Shown here: in pieces, positions 25,514 through 34,143 of the stretch | Numbering within the stretch: the stretch's first letter is position 1 | Layout: every line of letters starts with the position of its first letter | Assembly: GCF_035195345.1 (NCBI RefSeq) | Contig: NZ_CP136574.1 | Location: forward strand, 1,913,871-1,977,870 | Reading direction: 5' to 3' | Length of the DNA stretch: 64,000 nt | Source of the DNA: Flavobacterium sp. | GTDB taxonomy: Bacteria; Bacteroidota; Bacteroidia; Flavobacteriales; Flavobacteriaceae | Program-made: the position numbers and the translations under genes | Notes under the pieces: generated by a model | Seen by the model: only the letters and a program-made list of their open reading frames with translations | Database searches by the model: none | Told to the model about the DNA's origin: nothing

Positions 25514-25915
25514 ATGAGAAAGATTGAACATATTGGAATTGCTGTGAATAGTTTGGAATTGTCTAATGTTTTGTTTGAAAAGTTGTTTGGAACACCTCCT
25601 TATAAACAAGAAGAAGTAGAAAGCGAAGGGGTTAAAACTTCTTTTTTCATGAATGGGCCAAATAAAATAGAATTGTTAGAAGCTACCAATTCGAATAGCT
25701 CAATTGCTAAATTTTTAGAAAAAAAAGGAGAAGGAATTCATCATATTGCATTTGATGTGCAAGATATTTTAGCAGAAATTGATCGGTTAAAGAATGAAGG
25801 TTTTGTGGTTTTGAATGAAACTCCTAAAAAAGGCGCTGATAATAAGTTAGTTGCATTTCTTCATCCAAAGAGTACAAATGGTGTGTTGATTGAGCTTTGC
25901 CAAGAAATGAGATAA
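25514..25915 (+). CDS. mce: Methylmalonyl-CoA epimerase
   Basis: This 133-residue enzyme interconverts (R)- and (S)-methylmalonyl-CoA, part of propionate metabolism. It is a VOC-fold protein with metal ligands apparent as His in IEHIGIAV, His in IHHIAFDV and Glu in VLIELCQEM. The length fits the family. No methylmalonyl-CoA mutase lies in the window, so partners are elsewhere. The promoter upstream is strong. Confidence 0.95.
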   Translation: MRKIEHIGIAVNSLELSNVLFEKLFGTPPYKQEEVESEGVKTSFFMNGPNKIELLEATNSNSSIAKFLEKKGEGIHHIAFDVQDILAEIDRLKNEGFVVLNETPKKGADNKLVAFLHPKSTNGVLIELCQEMR

Positions 25916-25972
25916 AGTTAAAAAAAGATTTGCTTGCAATAAAAAATAGTCTTAATATTGCAACACAATACT

Positions 25973-26046
25973 GGTCCTATAGCTCAGTTGGTTAGAGCAC
26001 CTGACTCATAATCAGGTGGTCCCTGGTTCGAGCCCAGGTGGGACCA
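25973..26046 (+). tRNA. tRNA with CAU anticodon (Met elongator or Ile2)
   Basis: The cloverleaf is clear: acceptor GGTCCTA with TGGGACC, anticodon arm CCTGA-CTCATAA-TCAGG, T arm CCTGG-TTCGAGC-CCAGG, discriminator A. The CAU anticodon serves methionine, or isoleucine AUA after lysidine modification. The sequence alone does not settle which. TAATATTG at 25953-25960 is a weak -7-like site just upstream. Confidence 0.92.
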
Positions 26047-26181
26047 CATTTTTTAAAGAAGAATACTGCCTGCTAAAATTAAGTTAATACAAATTATACT
26101 TTTTGCGTAGTTGTAATTTCTTACATTTTATATAATAGTTATTATACATATTTTCCTTAGTTTGACCTAATAATGATAATA

Positions 26182-26391
26182 ATGAATAAAGTTATAAATG
26201 TTTTAGTATTTCTTTTAAGTTGTAATAGTCTCTTAGCTGCAGATCCAATAGAGCCACCCCCACCGTCTGGACCTCCACCTCCACCAGGAATGTCAATTGA
26301 TGGAGACTTATTTATACTATTTGTTTTGGCATTAGTTTCTGGGTATTATCTATCTAAAAAATATATATTTATAAGAAAAGGCTCTTTATAA
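26182..26391 (+). CDS. Small proline-rich membrane protein
   Basis: This protein has 69 residues from the ATG at 26182. It has a signal peptide (MNKVINVLVFLLSCNSLLA), a short proline-rich stretch (two runs of prolines), and a C-terminal hydrophobic helix (LFILFVLALVSGYYLSK) before a basic end. Small proteins of this layout (proline-rich, single C-terminal TM) are common in Flavobacterium and have no known role. An earlier ATG at 26173 would add three residues. Confidence 0.7.
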   Translation: MNKVINVLVFLLSCNSLLAADPIEPPPPSGPPPPPGMSIDGDLFILFVLALVSGYYLSKKYIFIRKGSL

Positions 26392-26401
26392 GAGTGTTTT
26401 C

Positions 26402-26992
26402 TTATTTTCTCAATTCATTCAATCGACTTACGTATTTTCCAATTACATCAAATTCTAAATTTACTTTTGTGCCAACTTTAAAGGTGTTAAAATTAGTGTG
26501 GTCAAATGTGTAAGGAATAATGGCTACACTAAAAGTGTTTAATCCAGAGTTTACTACTGTTAAGCTTGTTCCGTTTACTGTAATTGAACCTTTTTCAATG
26601 GTAATATTGTTTAATGAGGCATCGTATTCAAATGTAAAAACCCAACTTCCGTTTGCTTCTTTAATATTAGTGCACGTTCCAGTTTGATCTACGTGTCCTT
26701 GAACAATGTGTCCGTCAAGTCTGTCGCCAAGTTTCATAGCGCGTTCTAAATTTAGAACATCGTTAACTTTCCATGATCCAATAGAAGTTTTATCAATAGT
26801 TTCTTTAATAGCTGTAACTGTGTAGTTTTTGTTTTCAATTTTTATAACGGTTAAACAAATTCCATTATGTGCTACACTTTGGTCAATTTTTAATTCGTGA
26901 GTAATTTCAGATTCTATCGTTAAGTGCAGGTTTTCCTGATCTTTTTCGATTTCTTTTATAATTCCGAGCGTTTCTATAATTCCGGTAAACAT
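26402..26992 (-). CDS. ribE: Riboflavin synthase, alpha subunit
   Basis: This 196-residue enzyme forms riboflavin from two molecules of 6,7-dimethyl-8-ribityllumazine. Two tandem lumazine-binding barrels are visible: MFTGIIETLG at the start and DGHIVQGHVDQTG in the second half. The ATG at 26992 is chosen because MFTGIIE is the family's conserved N-terminus; the longer frame adds nothing conserved. The gene is divergent from pdxA, with a shared promoter region. With ribF (15.5 kb) it shows that the flavin pathway is scattered here. Confidence 0.96.
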   Translation of the reverse strand: MFTGIIETLGIIKEIEKDQENLHLTIESEITHELKIDQSVAHNGICLTVIKIENKNYTVTAIKETIDKTSIGSWKVNDVLNLERAMKLGDRLDGHIVQGHVDQTGTCTNIKEANGSWVFTFEYDASLNNITIEKGSITVNGTSLTVVNSGLNTFSVAIIPYTFDHTNFNTFKVGTKVNLEFDVIGKYVSRLNELRK

Positions 26993-27009
26993 AACTGATT
27001 TAATTTTAC

Positions 27010-27030
27010 TAAATTTGCACATCAAAAGTA
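27010..27030. promoter_or_regulatory. Overlapping divergent -7 elements of pdxA and ribE
   Basis: TAAATTTG on the plus strand (27010-27017) and TACTTTTG on the minus strand (27023-27030) are only 5 bp apart. They could drive pdxA and ribE in opposite directions. The -33 partners are not clear. Confidence 0.4.
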
Positions 27031-27050
27031 AGCAATAAATCACATTTGTC

Positions 27051-28100
27051 ATGGTTAAAAAAGCAGAAAATATAATTGTTGGAATTTCAATTGGAGATTT
27101 AAATGGTATTGGAAGCGAGGTTATTTTAAAAACATTTGAAGATACTCGAATGTTAGAATTATGTACGCCTGTAATTTTTGCGAATGTAAAAATTGTATCT
27201 TTTTTAAAGAAAGAATTAAAATTAGATGCAGCTATTCACGGCATAGATAAATTAGAACAGCTTGTTGTAGGTAAAATTAATGTTTTAAATGTTTGGCGCG
27301 AAGGGGTTAATTTGGAATTCGGTAAAAATGATGATGTGGTGGGAAGTTACGCTATAAAATCTTTTTTTGCAGCTACTAAAGCATTAAAAGAAGGTTTTGT
27401 AGATGTTTTGGTAACAGCACCTATTAATAAGTATAATATTCAATCAGAAGAATTTAAATTTCCTGGTCATACCGATTATTTGGATAAAGAATTGGAAGGC
27501 GATGCTTTAATGTTAATGGTGCATGATGATTTACGTGTCGGTTTGTTAACAGACCACGTCCCAGTAAATGAAGTAGCAAAACATTTGAATGAAAAATTAA
27601 TTTCAAGTAAAATCAAAACGATTATTCAAACGTTAAAAGAAGATTTTGAAATTGAAAAACCTAAAGTAGCTGTTTTAGGATTGAATCCACATTCAGGAGA
27701 TAATGGTGTTATAGGTCAAGAAGAAGAAAAAATAATCAAGCCTGCTTTGAAAAAATTATTTGAAGCAGGAAATATGGTTTTCGGACCTTTTCCAGCGGAT
27801 GGATTTTTCGGTTCGGCGCAATATGAGAAATACGATGCAGTAATTGCAACGTATCATGACCAAGGATTAATCCCTTTTAAAACCTTATCATTTGGTAATG
27901 GAGTAAATTACACGGCAGGTTTAAATAAAATTAGAACTTCGCCTGATCATGGCACAGCCTATGAAATTGCAGGAAAAGGAGTGGCTAATCACGAGTCCTT
28001 TAAGGAGGCGGTTTATTTAGCAATTGATATTTATAACAAAAGAAATGACTATCAAGAGCTTATTAAAAACCCTTTAAAAACAAAACAAAAGCAGTTATAA
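27051..28100 (+). CDS. pdxA: 4-hydroxythreonine-4-phosphate dehydrogenase
   Basis: This 349-residue metal- and NAD-dependent enzyme is a step in pyridoxal 5'-phosphate synthesis by the DXP-dependent route. The signature GHTDYLDKEL holds a metal-binding His near residue 140, and ATYHDQGLIPFKTL near 275 carries others. The C-terminal TSPDHGTAYEIAGKG block is also conserved. It is divergent from ribE and followed by the DUF177 gene, which has its own promoter. Confidence 0.96.
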   Translation: MVKKAENIIVGISIGDLNGIGSEVILKTFEDTRMLELCTPVIFANVKIVSFLKKELKLDAAIHGIDKLEQLVVGKINVLNVWREGVNLEFGKNDDVVGSYAIKSFFAATKALKEGFVDVLVTAPINKYNIQSEEFKFPGHTDYLDKELEGDALMLMVHDDLRVGLLTDHVPVNEVAKHLNEKLISSKIKTIIQTLKEDFEIEKPKVAVLGLNPHSGDNGVIGQEEEKIIKPALKKLFEAGNMVFGPFPADGFFGSAQYEKYDAVIATYHDQGLIPFKTLSFGNGVNYTAGLNKIRTSPDHGTAYEIAGKGVANHESFKEAVYLAIDIYNKRNDYQELIKNPLKTKQKQL

Positions 28101-28123
28101 ACAAAAAAATGTTTACAACTAGT

Positions 28124-28151
28124 TTGAATTTATAAATATTTTATATCTTTG
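28124..28151 (+). promoter_or_regulatory. Bacteroidota-type promoter of the DUF177-rpmF run
   Basis: TTG at 28124-28126, 17 nt, then TATCTTTG at 28144-28151. This is among the best consensus matches in the window. The start codon lies about 30 nt downstream. Confidence 0.75.
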
Positions 28152-28181
28152 CACACCTTTTAAAAAGGTAAAACTGTTGTT

Positions 28182-28715
28182 ATGAACAATTTAAAAGAAT
28201 ATTTGATTCCTTTTGTGGGATTAAAAATAGGGAAGCATCAGTTTGATTATCAAATAGATAATACGTTCTTTAAGAACTTTGATTATGACGAATTTAATGC
28301 CGTTTCAGTCAAAGTAAATATTGTTTTAGAGAAGAAAAGCACTATGCTTGAACTCGACTTTAAGCACAAAGGAACTGTAAATGTACCTTGCGATGTGTCT
28401 GGAGAAGAGTTTGATTTGCCAATTAAAGGAAAATGGAAACTTTTAGTAAAGTTTGGAGATGTCTTTAATAATGATAATGAGGAGTTGCTCATATTACCAC
28501 ATGGCGAATTTCAAGTAAATGTGGCGCAATACATTTATGAATCAATTGTATTGTCAGTTCCTTTACGAAGAGTACATCCTGGAATTAAAGATGGTTCTTT
28601 AACAGATGTAATTGATAAATTGGAATCGCTTTCTCCTAAAGAACAAAGAGAAGAACAAAATAATGATATTGACCCTAGATGGGAGAATTTAAAAAAACTA
28701 TTAACGGATAAATAA
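28182..28715 (+). CDS. DUF177 (YceD) family protein
   Basis: This 177-residue protein is of the DUF177/YceD family, whose members sit next to rpmF in most bacteria and are linked to 23S rRNA processing or expression of rpmF. The conserved internal CDVSGEEFDLPIKGKW block is seen near residue 68. Only one Cys is present here, unlike relatives with a C-x2-C pair, so metal binding is not supported. The gap to rpmF is 9 bp, so the two are translated from one mRNA. Confidence 0.9.
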   Translation: MNNLKEYLIPFVGLKIGKHQFDYQIDNTFFKNFDYDEFNAVSVKVNIVLEKKSTMLELDFKHKGTVNVPCDVSGEEFDLPIKGKWKLLVKFGDVFNNDNEELLILPHGEFQVNVAQYIYESIVLSVPLRRVHPGIKDGSLTDVIDKLESLSPKEQREEQNNDIDPRWENLKKLLTDK

Positions 28716-28724
28716 AATAGAACA

Positions 28725-28919
28725 ATGGCACATCCTAAGAGAAGACAGTCGTCTACAAGAAGAGATAAAAGAAGAACACATTACAAAGCGACAGTAGCTC
28801 AAATCGCTACATGTCCAGTAACTGGTGAAGCACATTTATACCACAGAGCTTACTGGCATGAAGGGAAAATGTATTACAGAGGTCAAGTTGTAATTGATAA
28901 AAATGAAGCAGTAGCTTAA
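28725..28919 (+). CDS. rpmF: Large ribosomal subunit protein bL32
   Basis: This 64-residue protein has the strongly basic N-terminus of bL32 (AHPKRRQSSTRRDKRRTHYK). The later CPVTGEAHLYHRAYW region replaces the usual zinc ribbon of many L32 proteins; only one Cys is left, so this is a zinc-free form. It lies 9 bp after DUF177 and is followed by a terminator. Confidence 0.96.
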   Translation: MAHPKRRQSSTRRDKRRTHYKATVAQIATCPVTGEAHLYHRAYWHEGKMYYRGQVVIDKNEAVA

Positions 28920-28941
28920 TTGCATCAAGAAAAAAATAGAG

Positions 28942-28968
28942 AAAACTCTCACATTGTGAGAGTTTTTT
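28942..28968 (+). terminator. Terminator after rpmF
   Basis: ACTCTCAC pairs with GTGAGAGT over ATT, followed by seven T. It may also attenuate read-through towards fabH. Confidence 0.85.
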
Positions 28969-29086
28969 TGTTAAGTACCCATTCACGCTATAATTTATAA
29001 AAGTGAATAGGATTCGTTTGAAATTTTTTTTGTAATTTCCACCACTTTTTGAACCTTAAAATTTCAGAAAGAAAAATTAATCGAAG

Positions 29087-30082
29087 ATGAATAAAATAAC
29101 AGCAGCAATTACGGCAGTAGGTTCTTATGTTCCCGACTTTGTTCTGTCGAATCAAGTATTGGAAACATTAGTAGATACTAATGACGAATGGATTACCAGT
29201 CGTACCGGAATTAAAGAAAGAAGATTGTTGAAAGAAGAAGGGCAAGGTACTTCTTATATGGCAATTAAAGCCGCTCAAAACTTATTAGAAAAAGCCAATT
29301 TAGATCCTAAAGAAATTGATTTAGTGATTATGGCAACCGCAACACCAGATATGCCTGTAGCCTCTACAGGAGTTTATGTGGCAACAGAAATTGGCGCAAC
29401 AAATGCTTTTGCATATGATTTACAAGCGGCATGTTCAAGCTTTCTTTTCGGAATGTCGACAGCCTCAGCTTATATCGCCTCTGGAAAATATAAAAAGGTT
29501 TTATTAATTGGTGCCGATAAAATGTCATCTATTATTGATTACACGGACAGAGCTACTTGTATCATTTTTGGTGATGGAGCAGGAGCTGTATTGTTTGAAC
29601 CAAATACAGATGGATTAGGTCTTCAAGATGAAATTCTAAAAAGTGATGGAATCGGAAGAGAATTCTTAAAAATTGAAGCAGGTGGTTCTATTTTACCTCC
29701 TTCAGAAGAAACTTTAAAAAATAAGCAACATTTTGTTTTTCAAGACGGAAAAACAGTATTCAAATACGCCGTTTCTGGTATGGCTGATGTGAGTGAGAAA
29801 ATTATGCAACGTAATAACTTATCTCATGATGATGTGAACTGGTTAGTAGCACATCAGGCAAATAGAAGAATTATCGATGCTACTGCAAACCGAATGGAAT
29901 TAGACGAATCTAAAGTCTTGATTAACATTCAAAAATACGGAAATACCACTTCGGCAACCCTTCCATTATTATTATCCGATTTTGAAAACCAGTTAAAAAA
30001 AGGGGATAACCTTATCTTTGCTGCTTTTGGTGGCGGATTTACATGGGGTGCTATTTATTTAAAATGGGCTTACACAAAATAA
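29087..30082 (+). CDS. fabH: Beta-ketoacyl-ACP synthase III
   Basis: This 331-residue enzyme starts fatty-acid synthesis by condensing an acyl-CoA with malonyl-ACP. The catalytic triad is visible as C116 (LQAACSSFLF), H256 (LVAHQANRR) and N286 (KYGNTTSAT). FGDGAGAVLFEP near 161 and GGGFTWGA at the C-terminus are family marks. It lies between rpmF and the acc genes. In flavobacteria the primer is often branched, which would suit iso-fatty acids, but this is inference. Confidence 0.96.
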   Translation: MNKITAAITAVGSYVPDFVLSNQVLETLVDTNDEWITSRTGIKERRLLKEEGQGTSYMAIKAAQNLLEKANLDPKEIDLVIMATATPDMPVASTGVYVATEIGATNAFAYDLQAACSSFLFGMSTASAYIASGKYKKVLLIGADKMSSIIDYTDRATCIIFGDGAGAVLFEPNTDGLGLQDEILKSDGIGREFLKIEAGGSILPPSEETLKNKQHFVFQDGKTVFKYAVSGMADVSEKIMQRNNLSHDDVNWLVAHQANRRIIDATANRMELDESKVLINIQKYGNTTSATLPLLLSDFENQLKKGDNLIFAAFGGGFTWGAIYLKWAYTK

Positions 30083-30108
30083 AAACAAACTAAACTAAAT
30101 CAAATATT

Positions 30109-30594
30109 ATGGATATTAGAGAGATTCAAAACCTAATCAAATTTGTAGCCAAATCGGGCGCTACAGAAGTAAAATTAGAAATGGACGATTTTAAAATCAC
30201 CATAAAAACTACAACAGAAGGTACAGAGAGCACTACAACTTATGTGCAACAAATGCCAATGCAAGCTGCGCCACAAATGGCAGCTCCGCAAGTAGTAGCT
30301 CCGCAAGTAGTTTCTGATGTAATTGCTGCACCAGCTTCTGATGATAATGCTAAATACATTACTGTTAAATCGCCTATTATTGGAACTTTCTATAGAAAAC
30401 CAGCACCAGACAAACCAATGTTTGTAGAAGTAGGTACAACTATTGGAAAAGGAGATGTTCTTTGTGTAATTGAAGCAATGAAATTATTCAACGAAATCGA
30501 ATCAGAAGTTTCAGGAAAAATCGTGAAAATTTTAGTAGATGATTCTTCTCCAGTTGAATTTGATCAACCATTATTCTTAGTTGATCCATCATAA
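30109..30594 (+). CDS. accB: Acetyl-CoA carboxylase biotin carboxyl carrier protein
   Basis: This 161-residue protein carries biotin for acetyl-CoA carboxylase. The biotin lysine is K125 in VIEAMKLFNEI. An N-terminal helical region and a Pro/Ala/Val-rich flexible linker (AAPQMAAPQVVAPQVV) precede the biotinyl domain. It starts 26 bp after fabH. The 108-bp gap to accC contains dispersed repeats rather than a clear promoter. Confidence 0.96.
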   Translation: MDIREIQNLIKFVAKSGATEVKLEMDDFKITIKTTTEGTESTTTYVQQMPMQAAPQMAAPQVVAPQVVSDVIAAPASDDNAKYITVKSPIIGTFYRKPAPDKPMFVEVGTTIGKGDVLCVIEAMKLFNEIESEVSGKIVKILVDDSSPVEFDQPLFLVDPS

Positions 30595-30600
30595 TAAGTT

Positions 30601-30702
30601 AGAAGTTAGCCCTTCGACGTAGCTCAGGATGACAAGAAGGTAGAACGTCTATCTTTATAATTGTCTAATTGACCCATTGTCTAATTATCTAATTAAAAAA
30701 AC
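30601..30702. repeat. Two dispersed intergenic repeats between accB and accC
   Basis: CCTTCGACGTAGCTCAGGAT followed by GACA (about 30610-30634) resembles a repeat often seen in Bacteroidota genomes. TTGTCTAATTGACCCATTG and TCTAATTATCTAATT follow at about 30661-30695, similar to the phrase at 13430-13455. No promoter is visible in the gap. Confidence 0.55.
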
Positions 30703-32052
30703 ATGTTTAAAAAAATATTAATTGCCAATAGAGGGGAAATTGCACTTCGTGTAATTAGAACTTGTAGAGAAATGGGCATCAAAACAGTTGCAGTATATTC
30801 TACAGCAGACGCAGATAGTTTGCACGTAAAATTTGCTGACGAAGCGGTTTGTATTGGACCACCTCCAAGTAATTTATCCTACTTAAAAATGTCAAATATT
30901 ATAGCGGCTGCAGAAATTACAAACGCAGATGCTATTCACCCAGGATATGGATTCTTATCTGAAAACGCTAAGTTTTCTAAAATTTGTCAAGAACACGGTA
31001 TTAAATTCATTGGAGCTTCTCCAGAAATGATTGATCGTATGGGAGACAAAGCATCAGCAAAATCAACTATGATTGAAGCAGGTGTTCCATGTGTGCCAGG
31101 TTCAGTTGGTATTTTAGATTCGTATGAAGAAGCCGAAAAATTAGCCGATGAATTTGGTTATCCAGTTATGCTTAAAGCAACTGCTGGTGGTGGTGGAAAA
31201 GGAATGCGTGCTGTTTGGAAAAAAGAAGATTTATTAAAAGCTTGGGAAGGTGCTCGTCAAGAGTCGGCTGCGGCTTTTGGTAATGATGGCATGTACTTAG
31301 AAAAATTAATCGAAGAACCACGTCATATCGAAATTCAAGTAGTTGGAGATTCTTATGGAAAAGCATGTCACCTTTCAGAAAGAGATTGCTCGGTACAACG
31401 TCGTCACCAAAAGTTAACTGAGGAAACTCCGTCACCTTTTATGACTGATGAATTACGTGAAGCAATGGGTACTGCAGCAGTTAAAGCAGCAGAATATATT
31501 AAATACGAAGGAGCTGGAACGGTTGAATTCTTGGTTGACAAACACAGAAACTTCTACTTCATGGAAATGAATACGCGTATCCAAGTAGAACATCCAATTA
31601 CAGAGCAAGTGGTTGATTATGACTTAATTCGTGAGCAAATAATGGTGGCAGCCGGCGTGCCTATTTCAGGTAAAAACTACTACCCACAATTACACTCAAT
31701 AGAATGTCGTATAAATGCAGAAGATCCATATAACGATTTCCGCCCCTCACCAGGTAAAATTACGGTTTTACATGCGCCAGGAGGACACGGAGTACGTTTA
31801 GATACTCACGTTTATGCAGGATATACAATTCCGCCAAATTATGACTCGATGATTGCTAAGTTGATTACAACAGCACAATCAAGAGAAGAGGCTATCAATA
31901 AAATGAAGCGTGCTTTAGATGAGTTCGTAATCGAAGGAATCAAAACTACCATTCCATTCCACAGACAATTAATGGACGAACCAGATTATGTGGCTGGAAA
32001 TTACACTACAAAATTTATGGAATCTTTTGTAATGAAAGACCCTCAAGAATAA
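30703..32052 (+). CDS. accC: Acetyl-CoA carboxylase biotin carboxylase subunit
   Basis: This 449-residue ATP-grasp enzyme carboxylates the biotin on AccB. The N-terminal domain starts FKKILIANRGEIALRVIRT. The glycine-rich ATP loop is GGGGKGMR near residue 165, and the biotin/bicarbonate region EMNTRIQVEHPITEQV is near 287. The acc genes for the carboxyltransferase (accA, accD) are not in the window. It is the last gene of the fabH-accB-accC run and is followed by a terminator. Confidence 0.97.
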   Translation: MFKKILIANRGEIALRVIRTCREMGIKTVAVYSTADADSLHVKFADEAVCIGPPPSNLSYLKMSNIIAAAEITNADAIHPGYGFLSENAKFSKICQEHGIKFIGASPEMIDRMGDKASAKSTMIEAGVPCVPGSVGILDSYEEAEKLADEFGYPVMLKATAGGGGKGMRAVWKKEDLLKAWEGARQESAAAFGNDGMYLEKLIEEPRHIEIQVVGDSYGKACHLSERDCSVQRRHQKLTEETPSPFMTDELREAMGTAAVKAAEYIKYEGAGTVEFLVDKHRNFYFMEMNTRIQVEHPITEQVVDYDLIREQIMVAAGVPISGKNYYPQLHSIECRINAEDPYNDFRPSPGKITVLHAPGGHGVRLDTHVYAGYTIPPNYDSMIAKLITTAQSREEAINKMKRALDEFVIEGIKTTIPFHRQLMDEPDYVAGNYTTKFMESFVMKDPQE

Positions 32053-32056
32053 AAAC

Positions 32057-32090
32057 TAAAAAAGCGATTTCAATTGAAATCGCTTTTTTT
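32057..32090 (+). terminator. Terminator after accC
   Basis: AAGCGATTTCAATTGAAATC then GCTT is a perfect palindrome-based stem with T run downstream. The gene on the other strand ends 57 bp later and could use its mirror. Confidence 0.85.
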
Positions 32091-32146
32091 ATACTCAATT
32101 TTTTATTTCAGCTTTAATTTGTTTTTTGAACTTGTCCTTGAACTTT

Positions 32147-34060
32147 TTACAGCGTTTCTTTCAACCAACCAAAAAATTCTTTTTGCCAAACCAATGCATT
32201 TTGTGGTTTTAATACCCAATGGTTTTCATCTGGGAACAACAAGAATTTACTTTTAATTCCTTTTAATTGTGCTGCTTGAAAGGCTTCTTGTCCTTGACCA
32301 ATTGGCACGCGGTAATCTTTTCCGCCTTGAATAATTAAAATCGGAGTATTCCAGTTGTTGATTGACTTAATTGGATTGAATTCGTTATAGGTTTTTTGAG
32401 CGGTAGCATTGTCTTTTTCCCAATACGCACCACCAGAATCCCAATTCGTAAAGAAAACTTCTTCCGTAGTTCCGTACATACTTTCTGTATTGAAAATTCC
32501 ACAATGAGAAATAAATGTTTTGAAACGATTTTTGTGAATTCCAGCTAATTGAAACACGGAATAACCTCCGTAACTCGCACCCACAGCGCCTAAACGTGTT
32601 TTGTCTACGTACGATTCTTTTGCCACATCATCAATTGCTGATAAGTAATCATCCATAACTTGTCCACCCCAATCACCTGAAATTTGTTCGTTCCAAGCCG
32701 TTCCGTGTCCTGGCATTCCTCTTCGGTTGGGTGCTACAATAATATAACCTTGCGAAGCCATTAATTGGAAATTCCAACGGAATGAATACGATTGTGTCAA
32801 CGCACTTTGTGGTCCACCTTGGCAGTATAAAAGTGCTGGATATTTTTTAGTTTTATCAAAGTTTGGTGGTAAAATTACCCAAACCAACATTTTTTTGCCA
32901 TCGGTAGTCGTAACCCAACGTTTTTCAGTTTTACAAGAACTGATTTTAGCATAAGCTTCATCATTAACTTTGGTAATTTGTTTCCAAGTTTTCTTAACTA
33001 AATCATACGAATAAACTTCTGGAGCACGATTCATATCGTTTCTAGTTACTAAAACTGAAGTTCCTGAAAAACCAACAACGGCATTCACATCAAAATCACC
33101 ATCTGTTAATTGTGTTACACGGACCGCAATTTTTGTTAAACCAGGAAAATTGACTTCAAAAAGTTGTTTTGTCCCTTTGATTGGCGCAATGAAGTATACT
33201 TTTTTCCCATCGTTACTCCAAGTAAAACTATCTACTGTTCCATCCCAACCAGCAGTTAGATTAATATCTAATCCTCTATGACGAACAATAATGTCGTTTT
33301 TGTCCGCTTCAAAGCCATCTCGTTTCATTTGTAGCCAAGACAAATCGCCTTTTGGAGAAAAAATCGGATGTGTATCGTAACCTAAATTACCTTCGGTAAG
33401 GTTTTTTGTAGTTTTTGTAGCTAAGTCGTATTCGTATAAATCGGTGTTGGTACTAGTCGCATAAGCTGTTCCGGTTTTCTTTTTACAAACGTAGATGATT
33501 TTTGTTCCATCAGGTGACCAAACATAATCTTCATCACCACCAAAAGGTTTTTGAGGGGAATCATAAGGTTCGTTTGGCATAATATCAATCGGAGCTAAAA
33601 CTTTTTCATTTTCTTTAGCAAGCAATCCTACAAATAAATGGTTGTGTGTGCCATCATTCCAGGTGTCCCAATGACGATAATCTAAACCTGTGTAGATTTG
33701 TGCAGTAGTTTTTGATAATTTAGGATATAAATCTGAACCCAATACTTTCTCAACTTTTACTTGTTCAACACTGATGTATTCTTGACCATTTGGCGAAACA
33801 CTTTTATCAGTAATTAAGCCGTCAATTTTTTCTAATAAAGTTGCATTCCCTCCACCAACCGGCACAGAGTAATATTTTGAATTGATTTTATTTTCTTCGA
33901 TAGAAGGTGTACCTACTTTGTAAATCAATAGTTTTCCATCTTTTGAAATTCCTAATGGAGTTACTCTACCTAATCGCCATAAGGTTTCGGGAGTTAGGTT
34001 TTGTTGTGCTAATGTACTCATAGTTATCATGCTGAAAATGAGAAAAATGTATTTTTTCAT
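32147..34060 (-). CDS. Secreted S9-family peptidase
   Basis: This 637-residue protein starts with a signal peptide (MKKYIFLIFSMITMSTLAQ), then a beta-propeller of about 370 residues with repeats such as FSPKGDLSW and WSPDGTKIIYV. The alpha/beta hydrolase domain has catalytic Ser in VGASYGGYSVFQL, Asp in IIQGGKDYRVP and His in DENHWVL. It is probably a periplasmic acylaminoacyl- or dipeptidyl-peptidase-like enzyme; the specificity is not shown. A weak link to the other S9 gene at 41 kb is only shared family. Confidence 0.92.
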   Translation of the reverse strand: MKKYIFLIFSMITMSTLAQQNLTPETLWRLGRVTPLGISKDGKLLIYKVGTPSIEENKINSKYYSVPVGGGNATLLEKIDGLITDKSVSPNGQEYISVEQVKVEKVLGSDLYPKLSKTTAQIYTGLDYRHWDTWNDGTHNHLFVGLLAKENEKVLAPIDIMPNEPYDSPQKPFGGDEDYVWSPDGTKIIYVCKKKTGTAYATSTNTDLYEYDLATKTTKNLTEGNLGYDTHPIFSPKGDLSWLQMKRDGFEADKNDIIVRHRGLDINLTAGWDGTVDSFTWSNDGKKVYFIAPIKGTKQLFEVNFPGLTKIAVRVTQLTDGDFDVNAVVGFSGTSVLVTRNDMNRAPEVYSYDLVKKTWKQITKVNDEAYAKISSCKTEKRWVTTTDGKKMLVWVILPPNFDKTKKYPALLYCQGGPQSALTQSYSFRWNFQLMASQGYIIVAPNRRGMPGHGTAWNEQISGDWGGQVMDDYLSAIDDVAKESYVDKTRLGAVGASYGGYSVFQLAGIHKNRFKTFISHCGIFNTESMYGTTEEVFFTNWDSGGAYWEKDNATAQKTYNEFNPIKSINNWNTPILIIQGGKDYRVPIGQGQEAFQAAQLKGIKSKFLLFPDENHWVLKPQNALVWQKEFFGWLKETL

Positions 34061-34143
34061 ACTGAATAAATTTAAAACGATGATAAATGTAGTACTTTTT
34101 TAAAAAAATATAAGTATTTTCACAAACTAAAATATAAAGTACC

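Noticed and set aside
26993..27050. FMN riboswitch before ribE
   Set aside because: The 58-bp divergent gap is too short and holds only -7 elements.
32074..32256. 60-codon plus-strand open frame after accC
   Set aside because: It starts inside the accC terminator and overlaps the S9 peptidase gene on the other strand.
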